Positions 8,967 to 18,583 of a stretch of 64,000 bases of DNA are shown here, piece by piece. The position numbers and the translations under genes are program-made. The stretch lies in assembly GCF_003026395.1 (NCBI RefSeq), contig NZ_PYOO01000006.1, forward strand, positions 114,093 to 178,092, written 5' to 3'. The notes under the pieces are model-generated. The model ran no database searches, was not told the DNA's origin, and saw only the letters and a program-made list of their open reading frames with translations. Position 1 is the first letter of the stretch, and the number at the start of each line of letters is the position of its first letter. Source of the stretch: Photobacterium iliopiscarium. Its GTDB lineage: Bacteria > Pseudomonadota > Gammaproteobacteria > Enterobacterales > Vibrionaceae.

Positions 8967-11426
8967 TTATATACCTCGCTTCCAACCTAAAGTACGCATT
9001 AGATCAGCAAACACACCGGCCGCTGTCACTTCAGTACCTGCACCATAACCCCTTAATACCAATGGGATTGGTTGATAATAACGACTATAAAAGGCTAATG
9101 CGTTTTCACCGTCTTTGATTTTAAACATCGGATCATCAGGATTAACTGCAACGATTTTGACATTACAATTGCCATTCTCAATCTCACCCACATAACGTAA
9201 TACTTTATCTTCTTTTGCCGCAGTCGCAGCCAGCTCAGAGAAATACGCGTCCGCTTCGGGTAAACGAGCCATAAATTCATCAACAGAACCCGAAGCATCA
9301 AAACCTGGTGGTAATGCTTGTTCTACCACCACATCGTCAAGCTCTAATTCTAATCCGGCTTCACGAGCTAAAATCAGTAGCTTACGCGCAACATCCATAC
9401 CAGAAAGATCATCTCGCGCATCAGGCTCAGTAAAGCCATTATTACGCGCTACCGTGGTCGCTTCACTGAAACTCATGCCATCATCTAACTTACCGAAAAT
9501 ATAAGATAAAGAGCCCGATAAAATACCCGAGAAACGCATTAGCTCATCACCCGCAGCCAGCAAGTTTTGCAGATTTTCAATCACAGGCAAACCTGCACCA
9601 ACCGTGGTGTCATACATAAATTTACGATGACCCACTCGCGCAGCTTGACGCAATTGTTGGTAGTACGCCATGCTGGCAGTATTGGCTTTTTTATTCGGTG
9701 TAATAACGTGGAAACCCGCTGCTAGATAATCAGCATATTGCTCAGCAATGGTTTGATCAGACGTACAATCAATAATAACCGGATTAATAATATGGTTATG
9801 GCGCACTAACTCAACCATGCGTTGTAATTGCAATGGCTCATTAACCGCCCCCATCAAATCACGCCAGCTATCCAATACAAAACCATTACTGTTAAGTAAT
9901 AACCCTTTACTGTTCGCCATACCACAAACACGGATCACAATCCCTTTTTGAGCTAATTTTTGTTGCTGGCGGTGAATTTGATCAATCAATTCACCCCCTA
10001 CGCCACCAACACCGACAACAAACACATCTAACGTATGTTGGCTATTGAATAAATTCTCATGACAGGCTTTAACCGCTTCTGATACTTTATTTTGAGGAAT
10101 AACCGCAGAAATAGCGCGTTCAGAAGAACCTTGTGCAATCGCCACAATATTGACATCGACTTCCGCTAATGCCGTAAAGAATCGCGATGCCACACCGTGT
10201 GACGTTCGCATACCATCACCGACTAACGTTACAATCGATAAATCATCACTGAACTCAACTGGTTCTAATAAACCTTCTTTTAATTCAAGTTCAAAACTGG
10301 CAATTAACGCTTTTTTTGCCACAATCTTATCGGCCGTTTCAATACAAAAACTAATGCTATATTCAGATGAGGATTGTGTGATCAGAACGACGGACACGCC
10401 CGCCGTCGACATCGCGCCAAACACACGCGCAGCCATGCCAACCATGCCTTTCATTCCCGGACCGGAAACGTTAACCATGGTCAAATCTTTTAAAGTAGTA
10501 ATGCCTTTAATATCGAGCTGATCTTCACCTGTATCTTGACCAATGAGCGTACCTGCACCTTGAGGATTAAAACTGTTTTTAATTAAACACGGGATTTGAA
10601 ATTGAGCGATCGGAGCAATGGTTTTCGGATGTAATACTGACGCGCCAAAATAAGAGAGCTCCATCGCTTCTTGATAGCTTAATGATTTCAATAAGCGAGC
10701 ATCAGGCACTAAACGCGGATCACAGCTATAAACACCATCAACATCAGTCCAAATTTCACAACAATCGGCCCGTAAACAAGCCGCTAACACTGCCGCTGAA
10801 TAGTCAGAACCATTACGACCTAAAGTCACTAACTCACCTTGAGCGTTACCCGCAGTAAAGCCCGGCATAATACAAACGTGACCCGCGGGTAGTGGGTTAT
10901 TAAGAAAATGCTGTGTTGAAACTTCAATATCAACATGCGCTTCAAGGTAATCACCGTCAGCATGTAAATACTGTATCGGATCAATCAAACTTGCCGCCTG
11001 ACCTTTAGCTTCTAATAATGATTTCATTGTTGCAATCGATAACCGCTCACCTTTACTGATCACTTTGGCGTACACGTTATCAGGGCATAATCCTAACAAT
11101 CTAATTCCATGAACATATTGCTGTAATTGCTCAATAGTCGTTGCTAATTTAGCCATTAATAATGGTTGATCAAAAGCAGGTTCAAGTGCTTTAAGTCCAT
11201 TAAAAAGATCATTAAAAACGGTTTCTAATGTCGCTATTTGCTGAGTAGCAACGCCTGTAGTTACCGCACTTTCAATCACAGCAACCAAATTATTCGTAAC
11301 CTTACCCGGTGCTGATAACACCACCGCAACTTCACCTTGTTTGGCATTACTGGCAATAATATCTGCTGCTCTTAAAAATCGCTCTGCATCTGCTAGTGAC
11401 GATCCGCCAAATTTAAATACTCGCAT
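8967..11426 (-). CDS. thrA: Bifunctional aspartokinase I / homoserine dehydrogenase I
   Basis: Catalyses the first and third steps from aspartate to homoserine; threonine feedback is expected from the fused ACT domains. The 819-residue protein begins with the aspartokinase motif KFGGSSLAD (5-13), has the [11 protein letters not shown] loop near 202-212, two ACT domains about 310-460 ([22 protein letters not shown]), and then the homoserine dehydrogenase part with the NADP loop [11 protein letters not shown] near 471. Length matches E. coli ThrA (820). GGGAG precedes the ATG. The gene follows the threonine/isoleucine leader peptide and attenuator, so it is controlled by charged tRNA-Thr and tRNA-Ile. 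Confidence 0.98.
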   Translation of the reverse strand: MRVFKFGGSSLADAERFLRAADIIASNAKQGEVAVVLSAPGKVTNNLVAVIESAVTTGVATQQIATLETVFNDLFNGLKALEPAFDQPLLMAKLATTIEQLQQYVHGIRLLGLCPDNVYAKVISKGERLSIATMKSLLEAKGQAASLIDPIQYLHADGDYLEAHVDIEVSTQHFLNNPLPAGHVCIMPGFTAGNAQGELVTLGRNGSDYSAAVLAACLRADCCEIWTDVDGVYSCDPRLVPDARLLKSLSYQEAMELSYFGASVLHPKTIAPIAQFQIPCLIKNSFNPQGAGTLIGQDTGEDQLDIKGITTLKDLTMVNVSGPGMKGMVGMAARVFGAMSTAGVSVVLITQSSSEYSISFCIETADKIVAKKALIASFELELKEGLLEPVEFSDDLSIVTLVGDGMRTSHGVASRFFTALAEVDVNIVAIAQGSSERAISAVIPQNKVSEAVKACHENLFNSQHTLDVFVVGVGGVGGELIDQIHRQQQKLAQKGIVIRVCGMANSKGLLLNSNGFVLDSWRDLMGAVNEPLQLQRMVELVRHNHIINPVIIDCTSDQTIAEQYADYLAAGFHVITPNKKANTASMAYYQQLRQAARVGHRKFMYDTTVGAGLPVIENLQNLLAAGDELMRFSGILSGSLSYIFGKLDDGMSFSEATTVARNNGFTEPDARDDLSGMDVARKLLILAREAGLELELDDVVVEQALPPGFDASGSVDEFMARLPEADAYFSELAATAAKEDKVLRYVGEIENGNCNVKIVAVNPDDPMFKIKDGENALAFYSRYYQPIPLVLRGYGAGTEVTAAGVFADLMRTLGWKRGI

Positions 11427-11498
11427 TCCCTACTCCCGAGTGACTATCCTGAACTACTTGCCTGTCGACAAATATTACTCAATTGATGAATTTAAATT

Positions 11499-11532
11499 AA
11501 AAAAAAACCCGCAGCTCTTTATGAGTTGCGGG
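11499..11532 (-). terminator. thr operon attenuator (rho-independent terminator)
   Basis: On the minus strand CCCGCAACTC pairs with GAGCTGCGGG (one A:C mismatch) around ATAAA, followed by nine T. It lies between the leader peptide stop and thrA. Read-through depends on ribosome stalling at the Thr/Ile codons of thrL, by analogy with E. coli. Confidence 0.93.
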
Positions 11533-11553
11533 CTTGTTGTAATTCTGCACATA

Positions 11554-11625
11554 TCAGCCCGCACCAACACCGGTAATGGTCATAATCGTGGTTGTGGTAA
11601 TAGTGATACGGGATAGATTTACCAT
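11554..11625 (-). CDS. thrL: thr operon leader peptide
   Basis: A 23-residue ORF with seven Thr and four Ile codons, including the run ITITTTTI, and ending GVGAG, close to the E. coli ending GNGAG. The ATG at 11625 is preferred because an AGAG site lies about 9 bases upstream; an in-frame ATG three codons earlier (11634) directly abuts that AGAG and is poorly placed. The stop is 22 bases before the attenuator stem, as needed for coupling ribosome position to RNA folding. Role: senses Thr and Ile supply. Confidence 0.93.
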   Translation of the reverse strand: MVNLSRITITTTTIMTITGVGAG

Positions 11626-11850
11626 TATTGTCATCTCTATTTACATACTGTTACCTTACGATTGCATGAATAACAATATAGAGTCAATAAAGTTTTTACA
11701 ATTATCACATAATAATTACGTTATCGCATTCTGCTATCTTAAGCCGTTTAATGCTCAAAAAAACAACAATAATATTTGCAGTCCACTACAGAGCGTTGCA
11801 TAGTAAATAAATAACGAACCATAATATTGTCATCATTTAAGGATAAACTG

Positions 11851-13581
11851 ATGAGTGCAGCCATGGAGTCACTAATAGCACATACTATTTTACAAGGCTC
11901 TGACGCCATGTTTGGCCGCTTTCTTGACGTCACTGCCGAAGCGCAACAACGTTTTGAACACCAACAATGGTCACAAGTACACCAAGCATTAAAAACCCGC
12001 ATCAGTTTTTATGATCATCATGTTGAGTTAGTCACTAACCAAATTCAAATTATGCTTGGTGGCCAATATGCTAATCAGATTTGTTTAACCGCCGTAAAAC
12101 AGGCTTATCAGAATTTATTGGTTGATTACCCACGTTATGATATTGCTGAAAGTTTTTTTAATTCAGTCTATTGCCGTATCTTTAAACACCGTAATATCAA
12201 CCGCGATAATATCTTTGTTCATAGCTCACAACAGCACCGCATTCCAACTTACCCAAGCACATTAACCCGTCATTATCGTGTCCAAACAACAGTAGCGGCA
12301 ATGATAGAAAGAATGCTTGATGATCAACCGTTTACACTTAATTGGAATGATAAGCAGCGTGATATTCAATTATTGGTTACCCACTTAGCAGCAGAACTAG
12401 GTGATAAGCTTGATCAACAATTAACCTTAGAGCAAATTCGCGAACCTTTTTATCGTAATAAAGCCGCTTATCTGGTTGGAAAACTGACTTTTGCAAACGG
12501 TGAGTCATTGCCTTTAGTGCTCCCCATACTCAATCATAAGGGACAGTTATTACTGGATGCGGGTATCTGTAACGTTAATGATGTCAGTGTTATTTTTGGC
12601 TTCGCCCGTTCTTATTTTATGGTTTATAGTCCCGCACCTGCTGCCTTAGTGCGGTTTTTAGCCCAACTTCTACCCAATAAAAATTTAGCCGAACTCTATA
12701 CGGCAATTGGCTGCCAAAAGCATGGGAAAACAGAATTTTATCGCCAATTTTTAGATCATTTAGCACACTCAGACGACCAGTTTATTATCGCACCGGGCAT
12801 CAAAGGCATGGTGATGTCAGTCTTCACTCTGCCTTCTTATGATTTTGTATTTAAAATAATTAAAGATAAATTTGCACCACAAAAAGACATTAGCCCTCAC
12901 GTTGTTAAACAAAAATATCAACTGGTAAAAGAGCATGATCGCGTCGGCAGAATGGCGGACACGCAAGAATACCGTCATTTCAGTTTTCCTCGCCACCGAT
13001 TTAGCGACGAATTAATTCATGAGTTATTAACCATCGCTCCATCAATTGTTACTGTTACCGATGATGATGTGATTATTGAACACCTTTATATGGAACGGCG
13101 GATGATCCCATTTAATATCTACATTGAAACCGCCAATGATGCCGATTTACGTTACGCGGTAAATGAATATGGCAACGCGATTAAACAATTAGCCGCCGCC
13201 AATATATTTCCAGGAGATATGCTCTTTAAGAACTTTGGGGTTACCCGTCATAAACGCGTAGTATTTTATGATTATGACGAAATTACGTATATGAATGAAA
13301 TGAATTTTCGTACCATTCCAGAACCACGTTACCCTGAAGATGAAATGGCCGCTGAACCTTGGTATAGCGTTGGGATTAATGATGTTTTCCCAGAAGAGTT
13401 TCGCACTTTTTTATTGATCAATCCTAAAGTAAAAACATTGTTTAATGAGTTACATCAAGATTTGTTTGAAGCCAGTTATTGGCAACATTTACAAAATAAT
13501 ATAAGCCAAGAATTGTATCCTGATGTTTTTCCTTATCATGCTCGTCATCGGCTCCATATTAATATCAACAAACCACAATGA
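11851..13581 (+). CDS. aceK: Isocitrate dehydrogenase kinase/phosphatase
   Basis: Switches isocitrate dehydrogenase off by phosphorylation and on by dephosphorylation, directing carbon to the glyoxylate shunt. The 576-residue product aligns along its whole length with E. coli Ace[18 protein letters not shown] at the start, [17 protein letters not shown] block, FRNKAA(Y)[26 protein letters not shown] (ATP loop region), [30 protein letters not shown], and FYDYDEI. ATG 11851 is chosen because AAGGAT is 7 bases before it; an in-frame TTG at 11827 lacks a site. Unlike in E. coli it is not linked to aceBA: its neighbours are the thr leader (divergent) and an unrelated small gene. Confidence 0.96.
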   Translation: MSAAMESLIAHTILQGSDAMFGRFLDVTAEAQQRFEHQQWSQVHQALKTRISFYDHHVELVTNQIQIMLGGQYANQICLTAVKQAYQNLLVDYPRYDIAESFFNSVYCRIFKHRNINRDNIFVHSSQQHRIPTYPSTLTRHYRVQTTVAAMIERMLDDQPFTLNWNDKQRDIQLLVTHLAAELGDKLDQQLTLEQIREPFYRNKAAYLVGKLTFANGESLPLVLPILNHKGQLLLDAGICNVNDVSVIFGFARSYFMVYSPAPAALVRFLAQLLPNKNLAELYTAIGCQKHGKTEFYRQFLDHLAHSDDQFIIAPGIKGMVMSVFTLPSYDFVFKIIKDKFAPQKDISPHVVKQKYQLVKEHDRVGRMADTQEYRHFSFPRHRFSDELIHELLTIAPSIVTVTDDDVIIEHLYMERRMIPFNIYIETANDADLRYAVNEYGNAIKQLAAANIFPGDMLFKNFGVTRHKRVVFYDYDEITYMNEMNFRTIPEPRYPEDEMAAEPWYSVGINDVFPEEFRTFLLINPKVKTLFNELHQDLFEASYWQHLQNNISQELYPDVFPYHARHRLHININKPQ

Positions 13582-13734
13582 TAATGAACAATTGTAATAT
13601 AAGACGATATTACGCCTAAGTTGTGGCAACGCTCATACAATACGCTACCTAATGAATATTTATTACTTATAACACTTACTCTCAACGTAATATGACCTAT
13701 GATTTAGAATAATGTCGATGTGATGGGAGTGAGC

Positions 13735-14208
13735 ATGATTAAATATTACATAAGTATTGTGGGATTACTTATCGTGTTCAACATGCCAACAGCATCAGCA
13801 GCCGCAATAATAGAAACCAACCTAACTTATAATGGGGGTGAAAAACTCACATCTGGGTGGTTTTTATCATCACAATCACGCCAACAACGTTTTGATGTAT
13901 GGCAAATAGACAGCGGCTACGCTTATTCAGTCACAGACAATACGCAACTGTATGTCAGCACCCATTTAACCACCAGTACCAACGATCAACCAGCATCAAG
14001 TGGCTTAACGTCTGGGGTTAAATATTCCGTATCACCACGAATCAGTATTAATAGTGCCATTACATCAGACACCATTAATAATCACACCACATTAGGGCTA
14101 GAACTGAGTAGCCAATATGATGTATCACAAAAAGTAAATGTCAGGGCAACCGTTGATTATGCTGAACTTGAAAAAATCATTGAATTAGGATTAGGATTCA
14201 GTTTCTAA
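13735..14208 (+). CDS. Small exported protein, probable outer-membrane beta-barrel
   Basis: A 157-residue product I cannot assign to a named family. The first 22 residues form a signal peptide (hydrophobic core IVGLLIVF, cleavage likely after ASA). The rest is rich in alternating polar/hydrophobic stretches with many Ser, Thr and Tyr, and ends in LGLGFSF: a C-terminal Phe after alternating hydrophobics is the usual signal for BAM-dependent outer-membrane proteins. Six to eight strands would fit the length, an inference. ATG 13735 has GGGAG 5 bases upstream; GTG 13720 in frame is less likely. Its 3' end overlaps the convergent RraA-like gene by 18 bases. Confidence 0.65.
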   Translation: MIKYYISIVGLLIVFNMPTASAAAIIETNLTYNGGEKLTSGWFLSSQSRQQRFDVWQIDSGYAYSVTDNTQLYVSTHLTTSTNDQPASSGLTSGVKYSVSPRISINSAITSDTINNHTTLGLELSSQYDVSQKVNVRATVDYAELEKIIELGLGFSF

Positions 14209-14694
14209 TACACTCAAATCTAACTCTGTCGTACTCAACACAATGCCATTTAAATCGGCATAAATATAATCATTGGGATAAATTAAAGTATCCACAATAC
14301 TCAATACAACATTATGTTCCCCCATTTGACGCTTATCTGTTTTGATAGGACACGCCGCTAACGCTTTAACACCTAACGCTAATTGTGCCAAGGTTGCAAC
14401 ATCTCTAATCGCACCATTAACAATGATCCCTTGCCAATTATTTTTGATAGCTAATAGTGCTAATTGATCACCAAATAATGCGCGACGACAACTACCATTA
14501 CCATCAATAAACAAGACTTTACCACTGCCGTCTGTTGATAATAAATCACGCACTAAACTGTTATCTTCAAAACAGCGCAATGTCACTATTTGTCCCCAGA
14601 ATGGCGTATTACGACCATAATCACGTAATATTAACGGTAAAAAACGAATATCTTGTGCATAGTAATCACATAAATCTGGTAATAAATCCTTCAT
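14191..14694 (-). CDS. RraA-like / HMG aldolase-like protein
   Basis: A 167-residue member of the RraA superfamily, which includes RNase E inhibitor RraA and 4-hydroxy-4-methyl-2-oxoglutarate aldolases. It shows the fold's motifs DLCDYY, GQIVTLRCFEDN, VLFIDGNGSCRRALFGDQLA, and GIIVNGAIRDVATL, where Arg-Asp bind metal and substrate in the aldolases. It is clearly diverged from ordinary vibrio RraA: the conserved central GGG is GNG, and the usual VNFGGV block is replaced by LSIVDT. ATG 14694 is preceded by GAGG and matches homologue starts; the frame is open 21 codons more. Whether it inhibits RNase E or is an enzyme cannot be told. Confidence 0.75.
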   Translation of the reverse strand: MKDLLPDLCDYYAQDIRFLPLILRDYGRNTPFWGQIVTLRCFEDNSLVRDLLSTDGSGKVLFIDGNGSCRRALFGDQLALLAIKNNWQGIIVNGAIRDVATLAQLALGVKALAACPIKTDKRQMGEHNVVLSIVDTLIYPNDYIYADLNGIVLSTTELDLSVLETES

Positions 14695-15007
14695 TATTCT
14701 TTTCCTCTCACGGTAAAACCAACAAAAAAAGGCAAATTTGACCGTATTTCTTAACAATTATCACTATATTAATTTAATAGATCTTTTTTACTCAAATATA
14801 TCAACCTTAATGAGTGTCAACCCTAACTGATACTGTTACAATATTTAGAGAAAGATGAACTATATGTTGTGTTTTTTATTATCATTACGATTAAATATTA
14901 GTCAATGGTATTGTGTTTTGTATATTATGATTACTACCATGACATTTTTATCGACTCAGATATAAAGTTAACTAAACTCGAAATATAACAACTGTTTTTC
15001 TTGCTGA

Positions 15008-15021
15008 TTGATATAAATCAA
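15008..15021. promoter_or_regulatory. Perfect FNR box upstream of arcA
   Basis: TTGATATAAATCAA matches TTGAT-N4-ATCAA exactly. FNR activation of arcA is known in E. coli, so the box likely raises ArcA level when oxygen falls. Confidence 0.82.
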
Positions 15022-15120
15022 CAAATATATAAATAATCGACATCAAATAAGCTCTCCACATTGTTAGCGAGCTGTTAAGTGAATACAATTGTCGCATTAT
15101 CAGGGAGATTGTAGCCAGCA

Positions 15121-15163
15121 CCCCAAGCTTTATGGGGGATTTCAACATCTAATGCATGTTGAA
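15121..15163 (+). other. Two tandem hairpins in the arcA leader
   Basis: CCCCA (15121-15125) pairs with TGGGG (15133-15137), and TTCAACAT (15141-15148) pairs perfectly with ATGTTGAA (15156-15163) over a 7-base loop. They are 3 bases apart and about 140 bases before the arcA ATG. No T-run follows, so they are not terminators; RNA stability or sRNA docking is possible. Confidence 0.5.
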
Positions 15164-15300
15164 TGAAAGGATGGTGTACCACATAGGTTGTAACAATAAA
15201 GTGTTTATTTAAACATTTTGCCTATATGTGAATTTTTTTTATAGAATTTGACTATTCTGTGATTAACCAGATTTAGTTTCTGATATTAGGTACTGCCAAA

Positions 15301-16020
15301 ATGCAAACCCCTCACATTCTGATTGTAGAAGACGAGCACGTAACACGTAACACCCTGAAAAGTATTTTTGAAGCAGAGGGTTACACTGTCTTCGAAGCAA
15401 ATGATGGCGCAGAAATGCACCAAATGCTTTCTGAAAACCCTGTGCACCTAGTTATCATGGATATTAATCTTCCAGGAAAGAACGGCCTTTTACTTGCGCG
15501 CGAACTTCGCGAACAAGGTGATATGGCACTAATGTTCTTAACCGGTCGTGATAACGAAGTTGATAAAATTTTAGGTCTTGAAATTGGTGCTGATGATTAC
15601 ATCACAAAACCATTCAACCCACGTGAATTAACTATTCGTGCTCGTAACCTATTAACTCGTGCAATGAACCAAGGTCTTCCAACTGAAGATAAAAAATTGG
15701 TTGAACGTTACGAATTTAATGGTTGGTCTCTAGAAATTAACAGCCGTTCTTTAGTAAGCCCAAGTGGCGAGCAATTCAAATTACCACGCTCTGAGTTCCG
15801 TGCTCTCCTGCACTTCTGTGAGAACCCTGGTAAGATTCAAACACGTGCTGATTTACTAAAGAAAATGACAGGCCGCGAACTTAAGCCGCATGATCGTACT
15901 GTTGATGTAACTATTCGTCGCATCCGTAAGCACTTTGAATCAGTTGCAGATACTCCAGAGATCATCGCAACTATTCACGGTGAAGGTTACCGTTTTTGTG
16001 GTGATCTAGGCGAAGAGTAA
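15301..16020 (+). CDS. arcA: Response regulator ArcA, aerobic respiration control
   Basis: OmpR/PhoB-type DNA-binding regulator that represses respiratory genes and activates some fermentation genes at low oxygen. The 239-residue protein has the receiver acidic pocket (Glu10-Asp11), phospho-acceptor Asp54 in [11 protein letters not shown], conserved Thr in FLTGRDNE, Lys in [20 protein letters not shown], and a C-terminal winged helix with [16 protein letters not shown]. It aligns over its full length with E. coli ArcA. Its partner kinase gene arcB lies immediately downstream on the opposite strand, sharing a terminator. Confidence 0.98.
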   Translation: MQTPHILIVEDEHVTRNTLKSIFEAEGYTVFEANDGAEMHQMLSENPVHLVIMDINLPGKNGLLLARELREQGDMALMFLTGRDNEVDKILGLEIGADDYITKPFNPRELTIRARNLLTRAMNQGLPTEDKKLVERYEFNGWSLEINSRSLVSPSGEQFKLPRSEFRALLHFCENPGKIQTRADLLKKMTGRELKPHDRTVDVTIRRIRKHFESVADTPEIIATIHGEGYRFCGDLGEE

Positions 16021-16046
16021 TCTCTTTTCCAAGCAAATAATAAAAC

Positions 16047-16076
16047 AAAAAAAGGCGACCAATGGTCGCCTTTTTT
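16047..16076. terminator. Bidirectional terminator, arcA/arcB
   Basis: GGCGACC (16054-16060) / GGTCGCC (16064-16070) with AAT loop, seven A before and six T after. Confidence 0.93.
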
Positions 16077-16084
16077 ATTATCGC

Positions 16085-18448
16085 TTATTGTTGCTTTAAC
16101 CATGTTTTCAATACATTTATATCATCTTGATAGCTATATTTAATTTCATCAACCCAATCATTAATATTTTCCCACCACGCAGGTAATTCTGGCGATTGGG
16201 CTTTCTGCGCCACTTGCTGAATATGTTTAAGACCAATAGAACCCGCAGCGCCTTTAATCTTATGCGCTTCAAATTTAATTCCATCTTGATCTTTGGCAGT
16301 CATATTGGAATCTAAAATAGCCAAATAATCTGGCATCATTTTCTCAAACATCTCAATACTGGTATATACCGGCTCAGTACCAACAATTTCAACGTATGAG
16401 ATCAACATCTCTAAATCTAATAATGTGTCGATTACGTTGGCTTGCGCAATATTAGTGCTTTCCAAACTATCATCATCGACATCGGTTGCCTGAATTTCAT
16501 GGCTACAACTTAAGACAAGATTTTCAATCACATTGGTAATGGCTTTCACGCTTAATGGTTTATTGAGTACCTCGTCCATCCCTTTCGCAAGATATTCTGT
16601 TTTATCATTAACAACATTGGCCGTTAGTGCAACTAACGCTGGCAGATCTTGATATTGCTGACGTAATTTTTGTGCAACATCAAACCCAGTCATATCCGGT
16701 AATTGAATATCCAATAACACTAAATCATAATCTTCTGGTTTAAACATCGCTAACGCTTGATCACCGCGCATAGCTACCGTCACCTCATGCCCTAAGCGCT
16801 CAAGCAATGATTTAGCCACCACAATATTCAGTTCAATATCTTCTACCATGAAAATACTTAAACCCGTCATTTCTGGACGGACTTCAGTCACCACATGTTG
16901 TTCAACAGCAGCTTCAACTAATGGCACGTTAATATTAACCGTAAATGTACTCCCAGCCCCGACTTCAGAATCAACGTGAATATCTCCCCCCATCAGGTGA
17001 ACTAATTGCTGAGAAACAGCTAAACCAATCCCTGTACCTACTGCATGTAAATTATCGTCACCTTGCTGAACTTGGTAATACATCGCAAAGATATTATCTA
17101 TTTCAGCTTTAGGAATACCAATACCGCTATCTTCCACTTCAAAAATAATATTCGCATCAAAGTCATGTATTTCACTGCTAACCGATAGCACCACCCCACC
17201 TTGTTTAGTGAATTTGGTCGCGTTACCAATCAAATTCCATAACACTTGTCGTAATCGAGTACTATCAACTTCAATATTTCGTGGAAGTTCAGTCAAACAC
17301 TCTAAATCAAACCGTAGCCCTTTTTGTTCGGCCATCAGTTGCGAGATGTTACCAATATCATCAACAAATTCATGAAAATCTAATGGTTGCGGTAACAATT
17401 CTAAACGACGACGATCCGATTTATCTAAATCTATAATGTCATTGAAAATATTACCTAAGGTGATCGCACTAACATGTACCGTTCTTAAATAACCACGTTG
17501 TTCATCGGTTAACTCAGTTTCTAATAACATACGACTTAAACCGACAATACCATTTAATGGCGTGCGTAATTCATGGCTAATCGTCGAAATAAACGCGGTT
17601 TTATCACTACTGGCTTTTTCTTGTGCGTCTTCGTATTTTTTACGTTCAGTAATATCACGCCCAAACCCCATCAGGCCTAAACGTTTTCCATTACGATCAT
17701 AAAGAGGCACTTTACGTAATTCGAATAATGCTTTTTTGCCATTAGGATAATCAAGCCACTGCTCATCAGTCATGGCGGTATTATCATCAAACAATTCTTG
17801 ATCTGTTTTAAGAACATGCTTAGCAACTTCGGCAGGATAAACATCCCATGGCGTTAATCCGACTAATTCTTTTTCACTTTTACCCACCAATGCAGCCATC
17901 GCACGGTTACAACCTGAAAACTGGTTTCTCTCATTGCGGTAGTAAATTAAATCGGGTGAAGCATCTAAAAATGATTTTAATAATGCACTTTTCTCAGCTA
18001 CCGCCAATTGCGCATTCTCACGTTGATACACTTCATTTTCCAGATCTTGCATTGCCTCTTCGCGCGCTTCTTCAGCTTTTTCCCGCTCTTCAATTTCAGA
18101 GTTTAATCGCGAGATATTCGCTTGTAGCTGCTGATTTAACTCCATGTCACGCGCGCGCATTTGTTCTAACTTCGTGACTAGTTGCGATAATCGTTGGCGA
18201 GAATCTTCTAATTGATCAACCACCACCGATAAAAAATACACCGCCCAAGGAGTAATAAATAATCCAAACGTCACTGAGCGAATAATTTCAACGTCACGCA
18301 TAGTGCCTTGCAATAAAAGCGTTACGCTAATTTGCACAACCAATGCTAACGCCACTAATGCCGCCGCTAATAATAAGCTAAAACGGAAAACACCTAATTT
18401 CACTAATAGATCGACATAAAATTGGGCTAAAATTTTGACTTGCTTCAT
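16085..18448 (-). CDS. arcB: Tripartite sensor kinase ArcB
   Basis: Membrane kinase that phosphorylates ArcA; quinone redox state controls it. The 787-residue protein has two membrane helices (about 22-48 and 57-77), a leucine-rich coiled coil (about 80-150), a PAS domain (150-270), HisKA with His292 in STISHELRTPLNG, HATPase with NLIGNATKF and GTGIGLAVS, a receiver with Asp580 in LVLLDIQLPDMTG, and a C-terminal HPt with His729 in EAHKIKGAAGS. ATG 18448 is chosen to match E. coli MKQ; the preceding codon is a possible TTG. Cys180 is present, but the position of E. coli redox Cys241 is Leu (KALFELRK against KACFEIRK). Own promoter or read-through from the upstream radical SAM gene, 130 bases away. 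Confidence 0.97.
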   Translation of the reverse strand: MKQVKILAQFYVDLLVKLGVFRFSLLLAAALVALALVVQISVTLLLQGTMRDVEIIRSVTFGLFITPWAVYFLSVVVDQLEDSRQRLSQLVTKLEQMRARDMELNQQLQANISRLNSEIEEREKAEEAREEAMQDLENEVYQRENAQLAVAEKSALLKSFLDASPDLIYYRNERNQFSGCNRAMAALVGKSEKELVGLTPWDVYPAEVAKHVLKTDQELFDDNTAMTDEQWLDYPNGKKALFELRKVPLYDRNGKRLGLMGFGRDITERKKYEDAQEKASSDKTAFISTISHELRTPLNGIVGLSRMLLETELTDEQRGYLRTVHVSAITLGNIFNDIIDLDKSDRRRLELLPQPLDFHEFVDDIGNISQLMAEQKGLRFDLECLTELPRNIEVDSTRLRQVLWNLIGNATKFTKQGGVVLSVSSEIHDFDANIIFEVEDSGIGIPKAEIDNIFAMYYQVQQGDDNLHAVGTGIGLAVSQQLVHLMGGDIHVDSEVGAGSTFTVNINVPLVEAAVEQHVVTEVRPEMTGLSIFMVEDIELNIVVAKSLLERLGHEVTVAMRGDQALAMFKPEDYDLVLLDIQLPDMTGFDVAQKLRQQYQDLPALVALTANVVNDKTEYLAKGMDEVLNKPLSVKAITNVIENLVLSCSHEIQATDVDDDSLESTNIAQANVIDTLLDLEMLISYVEIVGTEPVYTSIEMFEKMMPDYLAILDSNMTAKDQDGIKFEAHKIKGAAGSIGLKHIQQVAQKAQSPELPAWWENINDWVDEIKYSYQDDINVLKTWLKQQ

Positions 18449-18583
18449 CAATGAATACCAATAAAAATAACCTCGCCATGATGGCGAATACTATTGTTTA
18501 TAATAATCGCTCTCGCCACTAGTGCCTAAGTGAAAGCTGTAAAGTTTTATTGTGGCGCACAAAAAAGCCAACGTTAAAGAAAG

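Larger units (their letters stand above)
14695..15300. promoter_or_regulatory. Long arcA upstream region and leader
   Basis: About 600 bases between the RraA-like gene and arcA. It holds a perfect FNR box (15008-15021) and two hairpins in the probable 5' leader (15121-15163), annotated separately. If the FNR box acts at -41.5 the start is near 15056 and the leader is roughly 245 bases long. A second, nearer promoter is possible. The arcA ribosome site is AGGT at about 15288-15291. Confidence 0.6.

Noticed and set aside
10150..10521. Long antisense open frames inside thrA, gltB and other genes
   Set aside because: They are frame shadows of strongly conserved genes and lack ribosome sites.
14855..14965. 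A 36-codon hydrophobic ORF upstream of arcA
   Set aside because: The purine-rich stretch abuts the ATG, composition equals that of the AT-rich background, and nothing supports translation.
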